Positions 10,075-19,363 of a stretch of 64,000 nucleotides of DNA are shown one piece after another. The notes beneath the pieces were generated by a model. It ran no database searches. It had not been told where the DNA came from and saw nothing but the letters and a program-made list of their open reading frames with translations. Origin of the DNA: Prinsepia uniflora. Its lineage: Eukaryota; Streptophyta; Magnoliopsida; Rosales; Rosaceae. Numbering within the stretch: the stretch's first letter is position 1; each line of letters opens with the position of its first letter. Made by a program: the position numbers and the translations under genes. The stretch is from contig CM064872.1 of NCBI GenBank assembly GCA_032719365.1, positions 20,119,572-20,183,571 on the forward strand, read 5' to 3'.

Positions 10075-12952
10075 TGACACGACCCATCCCAATCCCCCCG
10101 GGATTACCATGGAATGTATCATGCTCCCGTCTGACAAGAGGCGTCAGACAAGGGATAACCGATTGCCATTGCCCAGACGGGCTTCCAGAGTGCGTAAGGA
10201 TCGATGGAGGAGGTGTGCGATGCTCAAGTCTCTGCTGCAGTCGTATCCGGAATCAACCTGAAGGGCATTAAAAACAAAAGCTGTGAGTGGACGAAAATAA
10301 ACAAGTCTGTTTAAAACATTTATAAGACATTTATGCCCCTCAGTAAAACCATATGCATGCGCCAAAAACCAATGATCACACATTTATTTAGAAATAACCA
10401 TTAGGGCCTTAGCCCGGAAACCAAAGCATAGTTTCAATTTCCAAAAGTCAATCCAAGAGTTATTTCATAAATCCAGTAATATGAACCATAAGGCATATAA
10501 TATAAACCATAACCATAATTTTAGCCACTGCACTATACACTCCAATCCGACATCCCTGATGTCTGACGTCCCTGATGTCTGACGTCCCTGACGTCAATAA
10601 GGTCACAATCACAAGGCTACGCGTGCCACTCGGGTCTCATTTTCGAGTTCAATCCCCGAACCCCGTTCGGGTACAGCATCCCCGATGCTTAGCGTCATAG
10701 ACGCTGGTCGTACTAGACGTCCGTGACCTCTCCGGGGTACCTCATCCGGAGGAGACAATATAATATGGAAGGATTTATACAGTGCAGTACTAAATACATT
10801 TTATTGATATCCACATGCAAAACATATAGGTATACATAGGTAAAATCCGAACCGATCGTTACGTTTCATCAAACGGGTCTCCTGCCCAAATACCGTGAAA
10901 CGTGCCATAACCGAAATATCATCAAAACTATTTATTGATTCCAGCATGTGAACATATATAAAATGTAAACCAGAAAACATTTATTCAATTCCATTTTAGG
11001 GTCCCCGACCCGCAATCGTATGTAGAAATCAACTGGGCCCCTGGCCCGATTCCACAAGTTAACTGGGCCCCTGGCCCGATCCACATGTTAACTGGGCCCT
11101 TGGCCCGATTCACATGTTAACTGGGCCCCTGGCCCGATTTCATAGTTCAACTGGGCCCCTAGCCCGATTTTACATTATTCAAAGTAAAATCATTTAATCA
11201 TAATTATATCAATCATAAAACAGTTATGCATGCATCGAATTTATGAAACCAATGTCCACTCACAGACCGTTTAACCGAGCACCTCGATACGTGTGCCATA
11301 GGCCTTCCCGGGCCACACCACTATCACCGGGACTCCCAATCCTGTCCAAATCACATTAGAGGATTACTAACCGCATCATTAACATCCTATTCAAGTCCCG
11401 TAATTTTCCCGAATTTTTAAGTATTTTTAAATTGGATTTAAAACCTTCAGACATCCCGAACAATATCGAAACGGAATCCGAACGACACGAAACCAACGCC
11501 AAAATGTTCGTTACATTGTATAGGATAAAAGTCATGTTGACCTCACCTCGAGATTCGTGCCCACGCGCCGTCACGCGCCGCCGTGAGTGGCTGCGCGTGA
11601 AAGCCACGCGCCTGCTACAGTGACTGCTACAGTGTTCCTTCTTCACCCGTTTGTCTGGTAAACGGGTCTGATTACCCGCGATAGGATCCTGTTCAATCAC
11701 CCCCAATTCGACATCAATTCAATCCGTTCTTGATCCTAAAACAATCATTAGCATATGAATTTCAGTTCTGTGACATCGATCAACATCAACCATTCCTTAA
11801 TCAAGCCATCAACCCGTGATCACCCAAAACGGGTCAATCACCAAAACTCCATCAATCCTCAACCATTGTCAAATTAACTTCATATGAAACATATAAGGAC
11901 TAACACAAACCAATTAGCATGATTAATTGAACACGACATTACCTCAATCACCACAACTCAAGCTTGAGTTTTCCGGCCGTCCACCTCGTCCGTCCACGGC
12001 CCTAGGAGCCCCAAAGCTTGCCCTATTTGATCTGGTTCGACACGTTGAAGTTCCAGAAAGCTCAATCCATCATCAATTAGGCTTGGGCTGGCCTAAAACT
12101 GAAAGTTCGAATTTGAATTTCCCAGAACCCAGTTTCGGGTTTTTCAGAGAATTCCAGCATCAATTACACTCATTCCTTTCATTCTCAATCACAGAGTAAC
12201 CCTCTCGACTCACTCTTAATTCTAACAATCCAACTCAGTCCTTAAAAGCACTCAAAACCGTCCTCAATCTACTTTGTACAGATCCCCTGCACTGACCCGA
12301 AAACACAATAAAATGGTGCCCACGTTCTTGTGATCGATTGCCAGCACCATCACATGTGCAATTCCACCTCAAACTGACCCAATTAACTCAATTAATTGAT
12401 AAACAAATCGTGGGATCGATCGCACAAAGCATCCACCTTCACGGCTGTTCAATGAAACAGTACCCCCCGTGTGAAATTACAATTCTGCCCTTGTGCAGAA
12501 AATTACCAAAATGTCCATCATGCATCATGACCCGTAACTCGGTCATACAGACTCCGATTGATGCGTACCGCCTGTCTACGAACTCAGGGCATCGAGACCT
12601 TCCTAACGGTCCTCGGTCCTTGGCCATCGGACCTCCCGATAAAAAAGTCAACATTTCCCCCTTATTACGTTAAAATTACGAAAACGCCCATGAACTTCCG
12701 TACATCATAACTTTCACCACGAACGTCGGAATCGAACGTGCCACCTGTCTATGAACTCGTGACGTCCCGAACTACGTCACGGTCATCGGTCAAAGTCCAT
12801 TTGACCATCCGAATTAAAAGTCAACGTTTTGCCCACGCCCAGGGGCAAAACAGTCATTTTGCACAATTCGTCCGAAATCGCCCAACTAATCCCAGATTAG
12901 TAAATCGCAATTAAATATTATTAAATCCCGATATTCGGGACGGGTCGTTACA
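10075..12952 (-). mobile_element. Solo long LTR in the Tat protease gene
   Basis: The left end is TGACACGACCCATCCC and the right end is GGGACGGGTCGTTACA. A perfect 5-bp target duplication TCGGA lies at 10070-10074 and 12953-12957. At 2878 bp it has the family's usual size and no internal region, so it is a solo LTR left by LTR-LTR recombination. Orientation is minus because the TGTAACGACCC end is on the right. Family landmarks: CTGTGAGTGGAC 10281-10292, ATATGCATGC 10351-10360, ATGCATGCAT 11226-11235, GTCCACTCACA 11254-11264, GC-rich block 11561-11615. Confidence 0.93.
11027..11170 (-). repeat. Five copies of an AACTGGGCCCCTGGCCCGAT unit
   Basis: Five direct copies spaced about 30-33 bp apart, each with two GGCC-type palindromes and an AT-rich spacer ending GTTAACTGGG or similar. 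They occupy the variable centre of the solo LTR, between the two facing GCATGCAT motifs. Confidence 0.85.
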
Positions 12953-13376
12953 TCGGAAAAGTGATGATACACTTGGGCAGGACAGAATCACCTGAAAACC
13001 CATAAATGGGCGAGACCTTGTGGTCCAACTCCTTCTCGTCCAAGCCCATCCTTTTGAAAGCATCCCAAAAAAGTACACTGATCGAACTGCCAGTGTCGAC
13101 AAGGATGTAACCTACGTCGCAGTTTGATAATAGCGCTAGGAAAATTAGAGGGTCGTCGTGTGGGAACACGATGCCTCTTTCTTCTTCCTCGGAAAAGCTG
13201 ATAGGTTTCCATCCGATCTTTACAAATTTGCCAAGCCGGCTGTCATCGATACTAAGTACATGTTGGCTTGATTGCGAAGCTCTATGGAAGTCCTTTCTTT
13301 GCTCATTTGGAGGTGATGGGGGAGGATAGGGTCGGTCCTTCGCCGATGGTGTTGACTTGAAGGTGTGCCGGGCATC
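12953..13376 (-). pseudogene. Protease, N-terminal part of the Tat-like element
   Basis: The minus-strand frame carries YILVDTGSSISVLF, with the catalytic DTGSS of retropepsin-type aspartic proteases, preceded by FPHDDPLIFLALLSNCDVG and followed by YGFSGDSVLPKCIITFP. This order is usual for Tat gag-pol proteins. The frame is cut at 12953 by the solo LTR. A stop (the minus-strand TAG at 13377) separates it from the zinc-knuckle region upstream. Confidence 0.75.
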
Positions 13377-13559
13377 CTACGCTCGGGGTAGAAATTGATC
13401 GAGCTTGCCTTCGCGGACTAGTTGTTCAATGATGTCCTTGAATGCGATGCATTCTTCAATGGTATGACCATTGTACTTGTGGTACTGGCAAAACGCCTCC
13501 TTGTAGACGATAGGCTGGTAGTTGGGGTTCCTTGGCTTGGCCTTTGGTATTATCTCCTC
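13377..13559 (-). pseudogene. Gag C-terminal zinc-knuckle region, Tat-like
   Basis: The minus-strand frame contains CQYHKYNGHTIEEC, a C-x2-H-x4-H-x4-C knuckle used by Tat-type gag proteins for nucleic-acid binding, followed by FKDIIEQLVREGKL, which matches the usual helix after the knuckle. It ends at a stop after LDQFLPRA. Upstream it is cut at 13559 by the solo LTR. The apparent N-terminus of the open frame that extends to 13625 is LTR sequence, not gag. Confidence 0.8.
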
Positions 13560-16500
13560 TGACAGGACCCGTCCCAACTGGACGTCAAAAACCGTACCCG
13601 GTCCTGCTCCCGTCTGACAAGTCAACTAAAAGTCCGAAACTACCCTTCAGTACCTGCCAGACAAGGGAATTATGTGCATGTGCCCGCTCATACCTCCACC
13701 TCTGGAATAGCCTCGATCAACGCGCCACGACCTGAAGGGTTAATAAAACAGAAAAGGTGTGAGTGGACAAAAATGACCTCTTATAAAAACATTTTCCAAA
13801 ATATATTCTTACCCTCCAGTTTTCACAAGCTTGCATGCATATCGTAAAACATGAGTGACCGATAAAATCAAAACATATTTTCCCATGGTCCATAAAACTC
13901 ATGTTCACCAAATTAGTTCATGTTATAAAACATCAAATCCCGGCTCTCAGGCCAACACATGTGAAAACATAATCACCTGGCCACAAAGACCAAAAACCCG
14001 TACTCCATACCAGTACGTCATCACAAATAACATCAATCAGCACTAATCACAAGTGCACAATAAATATATCAATCCAATCAATCCGCACTACTCACAAGTG
14101 CACAATATCACAAATCACATCTGCACTACTCACAAGTGCACAATCAATCAAACTGCACTACTCACAAGTGCTGCACTACGCGTAGGCCAATATCCAGTCA
14201 CTCTCGGGAACAGACACCTCTGGGCTCAACCCCCTCGGGCTCAGTCACCTCTGGGCGAACACATCCCCAGGATCAGACACCTCCGAGTGGTACATCCAGG
14301 CTCAGTCTCATCCGAGAAGCTGACTACCATAGGATCAACTCCCGATCCTACAATCACATCCCCCAAGCTCCGGTCGTCTGGGTAATCCCCCCAAGCACCG
14401 ACCGTCTGGGAATATCACAATCACAATGAAAACCATCCCGGGAATTACATCCCAAAACATTTCAATCAAATCTTGACTTCATACCAAGTCAAGGTCATTC
14501 TCAACTGGGTCTCAAGCCCAAAATACCTTTTACACATAAACCGTTAAAATCACATTTAAATCAATAGAATAATCCGGAAATCATCATTGACACACCAACC
14601 AAGTCAAAATATCATTTTAGAAATCATTTAAACTCCGGGCCTAGCCCAAAACATCATTTGCACGTTCCTCGTAAAACGTGCTCAAAAAACTGATTAAAAT
14701 AATCATAAAATCCCAATAAATCATTAATTTCACAATTTCACAAATGTCTCCAATTTCGAGTCAAAATCACTATTCACTTGGGTTCTCATGCCCAAAATAA
14801 CATTATCACGTAAATCCATGCGTTGCAACCCCCGTTGCCATTTTCACGTAAATCCACGAAATCCTTGACTCATTCCCGAGTCACAACATCATTCTCAATC
14901 CATGACTCATAATCCCAGTCCACACATTATTTCCAACCAATTTTAATCCCAGACTCACAAACCAAGTCCAAACATCATTTTTACCAAATTTCGTAATTTC
15001 TCGAAAATCGCCCAAAATAATAATATAATAATCATAAAACCGAGAAATTACCGGGTTGAAACATAAATCATGCCCAAGCATATAAAATCATATAATAATG
15101 CATTTAAATCATATATGCATGCATCACGGTTAGAAAACAAAGTCCACTCACACACACCGTCCAAAACGGTCCGTTTCCGAGCTGCACGTTTTTCCGTAAA
15201 ATCTGAAAATCACAACTCCTGTCCAAAATCATTATAGAGGGTTACTAACATCTCAAAATACAACATATAATTTTCCCCAATTTTTCCGGGATTTAAATAC
15301 GTATTTTAAACGTAAAACAAAACTTCGAATATGCGGAACATTATCCAAACGATATCCGTTTTCATCGAAACCAACGTTAAAATGTTCGTTACACTGAGAG
15401 GATCAAAAGTCATGTTGACCTCACCTTGAGACTAGGCCGTACGCGCCCTCACGCGCCGCCGTGAGTGGCTGCATGTGAAACCCACGCGCCAGCTACAGTG
15501 CTGTCGTCTCAACCCGTTTGTCTGTAAAACGGGCCATTCAACCCGCGATCAGACCCGGTTCAATGTCCATCAATTCAGCCTTAAACCTTCCAATTAATCA
15601 TTCAGTTAGCTTCGTTTTAACTTAAATTAAAGGTCTGTAAACTCAATTGCACGATCACATACCTAAAACCCATCGATTCGATGATGAACACGAAGAACAC
15701 CTGGGTACTGTGCAATCATGGAATTTCCACAATGGCCACTGATTTCTCCCAATTGATGAACCCAGAAGCATCAATGGACTAAGATAAACAGTTTCCCTCT
15801 ATCAATTGAGTCGTTTGATCCCTCAATGATCACGACTCAACCTCGACTCAAGCTCTCTGTTACCAGGCCCGTTCAGAGCCAATTGGGCCTCGATTTCATT
15901 CGTTCTTGATGTGGTTCGACTCGTACAGACCTCAGCAAGCTACTTCGAAGCTCCAAATCCATCATCACGGCTCAATTCTTCCAATTTGATTTTCCCTCCA
16001 AATTTTCTAAAACCCGATATCCCAGTCCTCAGCCTTCCTCAATCCCTCGTGTTTCCCAGTTCAATTCACTCTCAATTCACTCACAATTCCGCACTCTCAG
16101 GTTCAGAAATGGAAGAGAAATGAAGGAAGGAAGAAAATTGGATTATGGTTGTACACGGGTTAAGAAAATAGGGAGGTTTAATGGAAATTAAGATTAATTA
16201 GTTAATTAAATATAATAAAACATAATAATTAGGTCTCCCCCAAAATCATGGATCCATGTTTTGTGCCTGATTTTAAGGGATGAGTGACACTTGTCACTCA
16301 TCCAAGTGTGTTCAGTCACCGGGTACTGTTCATATTAAAATATTATTTTATTCCCGATTCGTTCGGTTAATCGAGCCCGATTCCGTGACCATAACTTCGT
16401 CGTCGAATCTCCGATTTCGGCATGCCGCCTGTCGTTGGATTCGTATCGACGAGACCTACGTAACAGTCCTTGGCCCTCGTCCATCGGACCTCCCGATCAA

Positions 16501-16813
16501 AAAGTCAACATTTGGCCCCTAATATGCCAAATTACCAAAATGCCCCTCAACTTCCGAACGCCATAACTTTCACTACGAATGTCAGAATCGAACGTGCCAC
16601 CTGTCTATGAACTCGTGACGTCCCGAACTACGTCACAGTCATCGGTCAAAGTCCGTTTGACCGCCCGAACTAAAAGTCAACATTTTGCCCACACTAGGGG
16701 CAAAACGGTCATTTTGCACGTTTCGTCCGATTTCACTCAACTAATCCCCGATTAGTCATTCTAAATCATAATTAATTAATATTCAATCCCGACATTCGGG
16801 ACGGGTCATTACA
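13560..16813 (-). mobile_element. Solo long LTR in the Tat gag gene
   Basis: The left end is TGACAGGACCCGTCCC and the right end is GGGACGGGTCATTACA. The 5-bp target duplication TCCTC is perfect (13555-13559 and 16814-16818). Length 3254 bp, no internal region, minus orientation. Landmarks: GTGTGAGTGGACA 13757-13769, GCATGCAT 13833-13840, ATGCATGCAT 15115-15124, GTCCACTCACAC 15142-15153, GC-rich block 15438-15495, and a perfect 12-bp-stem hairpin at 16278-16303. Confidence 0.93.
14030..14175 (-). repeat. Repeats of CACTACTCACAAGTGCACAAT
   Basis: Four to five diverged copies of a roughly 20-28 bp unit built on ACTACTCACAAGTGCACAA, in the variable centre of the solo LTR. The same unit occurs at the equivalent place of the LTR at 55841-58435 (56275-56345) and, inverted, near 26290-26350 in the plus-strand LTR. 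Confidence 0.8.
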
Positions 16814-18314
16814 TCCTCTACATTCAACAAGATATTGTCAATGGTGGTGTTCAGAACTGTGCAAGTCTCAAACCGACGTTTGGGGCATGCGCCTTCTACT
16901 AATCCCATATCCTCCTAGAGGTTCCCACGGCGATAGTCGCGGTCATTGCGGCCAGACCGTCATCTCTTGTCTTGATTTCGGGAGTCGAAGTGAAGCTTCC
17001 TCTTACCCGTCTTGGACTGATTGTCACCATGATTATGGTTGGGGCTTTGTTGAGTCCTCCCCAGGTTTGTGGGTGGGGACGTGGGTTGGGAGCTCCTGCT
17101 CTCCTTTGGAGAAGTATGGAAGAATTCGGCCTTAGCGTGGATGCTGGCCCTGCGCATAAGCTCGACGTAGCTGCCCCAGTCCTCAGTTGTGGGCTACATA
17201 CTTGAAGGGAGAATCCTTGAGGCCGCTCCAGAAGGCATTCAACGCATCCGTGTCGTCCATCCCCAATCCTCAACTTCCTTCTGCCTGATAGAGAAGAGGT
17301 CATCTGTGGATACGAGCCTGATGGTTTGGATCATGAACTGGGTCAAGAAGGTGAAATGCAGATGTTCGAAGGAATCTATCATGCCTGGCGACAAACGATA
17401 GAACCAGTTCAAGGCTGCATCTGTGAGGGTAGAGTTGAAGATGAGGCATTGTTCGTCCTCTGAGACGTCCCGATATGCCAGAGCAGAGGTGTAATTGTTC
17501 TAGTGAGTGCTGAGGTCTCCTTTCCCCGTGTACATGGCGATCTTCAGGGGCTTGACCCCGGTTCTATGTCAAGAGTAGAGGAGTCTTTCTAATTGGCAGG
17601 CAAAATGGTGGTGGTTTTGGTTGGCCTTCGGCTCCTGTCCTGGCGAACTTTTGTTTCTCGGCCATGGGAATAGCTACATGTTGTCGAGTCTGTCTCGTCC
17701 GCATAGTGGTGCTCCAGTGGGTGGGCCTTGCCTTTCCGGGTTGCCTAGAAAACCCTGTTGTTTGCCCCTCGGTCCGAGTTACCGACGGCGACCTGGCGGT
17801 CGTTTGAACTGGTGTGTCGTGGCTCTGAAGTCTTCCCGTCTGAAGTTTCATAGGTGAGCCTAGCTGGTAGGACTTGGCGTTCTTCCAGCAACTGTCGACC
17901 ATCTCTGTAGATCTTGGTCCTTGAGGGTTCTACCTTGGTTGGCTGGATAAGGAGTCATCCAGAAGAGGCGGGGTTCAACCTTTGGTGTTGCCTTCTTGGC
18001 TGGTCTGATGACGACCTCTTGAGCACAACGTGAGCAGCACATGGCCTGTCGACCTGATGGTGCTTGGCCAATCATTGATCGGCCAGTTCTTTTCCCGATT
18101 GTCCTTCTCATGGGGACATCCTTGCAAGGGCAAGTGTGCTTGCATATTGCTCCATTTTCTTCGCGTTGATTTTTGCATTGTGGGCCTTCAGCCCGGCCAC
18201 TTCACGCATCAAGTCATCCAGTGTCTGCTGGTAGGCATCAGGGACGCTTCCGATTGTGTTCCCCAGAGGAAAGGGGGTGTGATTGAGCTCTCCTTCGTCT
18301 CGTTCGTCTGACAT
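16814..18314 (-). pseudogene. Gag of the Tat-like element
   Basis: The frame starts at an ATG at 18314 (MSDERDEGEL), 63 bp inside the PBS. The first 70 residues end in a helical stretch (DDLMREVAGLKAHNAK). The capsid-like core lies at about 17200-17560 with ALNWFYRLSPGMIDSFEHL, the usual gag fold signature of plant gypsy elements. Frame changes near 18110, 17900 and 17300 and an in-frame TAG near 17500 break it. The C-terminal zinc knuckle continues at 13559 beyond the solo LTR. Gag would form the particle that packages the element's RNA. Confidence 0.7.
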
Positions 18315-18376
18315 GGCGCTGGGCAGAATTTGGGACGACTGATCTGGTGGATGAGAGTGTGGGCTGTCGTTTCAGA

Positions 18377-18394
18377 TTCCCACAAACGGCGCCA
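18377..18394 (-). promoter_or_regulatory. Primer-binding site of the Tat-like element
   Basis: The minus strand reads TGGCGCCGTTTGTGGGAA three bases inside the LTR edge. The first ten bases fit the 3' end of plant tRNA-Asp (GGCGCCA end), as is usual for Tat and Athila elements; the rest departs from it. Confidence 0.75.
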
Positions 18395-18397
18395 ATC

Positions 18398-18431
18398 TGT
18401 TGATGCAAGAAATTATCAACTTAGTCTTGCC
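18398..18431 (-). mobile_element. 34-bp stub of the Tat 5' LTR
   Basis: TGTTGATGCAAGAAAT and the following CTTAGTCTT match the left LTR at 175-208. The match ends abruptly near 18431, so almost the whole 5' LTR was deleted or replaced. Confidence 0.75.
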
Positions 18432-18641
18432 AATCTACGGCACCAACGATATGTCCAGGACTACATTTTATGTCCATTTTATCTTTTATCAGATTTGAAT
18501 CTGAGACCTCGTGCTATGTAGTGGAGAAGACTACGATTAGTGATGATTACAACCAATGACACTTTTTAAGTTTTTTTTTTTTTTTGTAATTGACACATAG
18601 TATCCTAAAGCTGACAACTAAGGGGATTAACCTACGTCATG
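18432..18641. other. Unassigned 210 bp with a T run
   Basis: No gene seen. A run of about 16 T occurs near 18570-18585. The minus strand has a loose tRNA-like B-box (AGATTCAAATCTG) near 18495, but no properly spaced A-box, so I do not call a SINE. Confidence 0.3.
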
Positions 18642-19049
18642 TGTAACGACCCATCCCAAATTTTCAGAATTAATTAAGATTAAATTGAGGGTTAGCGAGG
18701 CTAATCGGGGATTAGTAGAGGATTGTAGGACGTTCAGGGAGGAATTACGATTTTGCCCCTAGACGAGGGTAAAAATTTAACTTTTGACCCAGGAGGTCCA
18801 ATGCATGAGGACTGAGGACCGTTATGTAAATCGAGTCGATACGAGTCCATAGACAAGCGGCACGTCGAAATCGGACATTCGACGGGAAAGTTACAGGTCA
18901 CAGAAGGTTTGAGGCACTATTGCATGAATTACGAGACGGATAAACTTTTGTCTTGAGTGTGGGCCCAGATATTTTGAACAAGCCTAATTGATGAGTGACG
19001 ATGAGTGACATGTGTCACTCATCCATTGTTCACTAACACAAATACATGT

Positions 19050-19356
19050 CGTAAGACCCGTGTCCTAGAGGGAACGGTGAACGATCTCACATTCTTGCAA
19101 GGGGAAGGGGAATGGTAGTGTGCCTTAAAGGTGTAGGCACACACTTATCTAGCACAAGGCCTTTTCGGAGCTCACTAGCTTTGGATTCCTTAGGAACTCC
19201 AAAGTTAAGCAAGTTGAGGCTAGTGCAATCTCAGGATGGGTGACCTATTGGGAAGTTGCATGTGAGCTCCCTAAAACAGAACCGTGAGGGCTGGGCCCAA
19301 AACGGACAATATTGTGCTAGAGTTGGGTCCTGATCGAGGAGGGTTGGGTCCTAACA
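19050..19356 (+). mobile_element. Cassandra-type solo LTR with 5S-like sequence
   Basis: From GTAAGACCCGTGTCC to GGGTTGGGTCCTAACA this matches the Cassandra LTRs at 31008-31742. The 5S-rRNA-like block at 19201-19259 has AAAGTTAAGC (box A) and GGATGGGTGACC (box C) in the 5S arrangement. The leading TG is displaced (TGTCGTAAG) and no target duplication is visible. Seven bases later a minus-strand long LTR begins. Confidence 0.75.
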
Positions 19357-19363
19357 GATAAGT

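Larger units (their letters stand above)
175..18431 (-). mobile_element. Tat-like Ty3/gypsy retrotransposon without RT or integrase, nested
   Basis: Read on the minus strand the order is: stub of 5' LTR (18398-18431), PBS, gag, protease, a non-coding stretch, an extra ORF in antisense, a tandem array, a possible polypurine tract, and the 3' LTR (175-751). With the three later insertions removed the internal part is about 6.2 kb. Reverse transcriptase, RNase H and integrase are absent: protease-like sequence stops near 9996 and non-coding sequence follows. An antisense extra ORF plus tandem repeats next to the 3' LTR are known traits of the Tat lineage. The element could only have moved with enzymes supplied by relatives. 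The right LTR is cut to 34 bp, so no target duplication can be shown. Confidence 0.75.

Noticed and set aside
14030..14175. CRISPR-like regular repeats
   Set aside because: Units vary, spacers are not unique, and the setting is a plant LTR. The same holds for the arrays at 7875, 11027, 50225 and 62045.
18480..18600. tRNA-derived SINE with a T tail
   Set aside because: A loose B-box-like word is present, but no A-box at the right distance and no target duplication.
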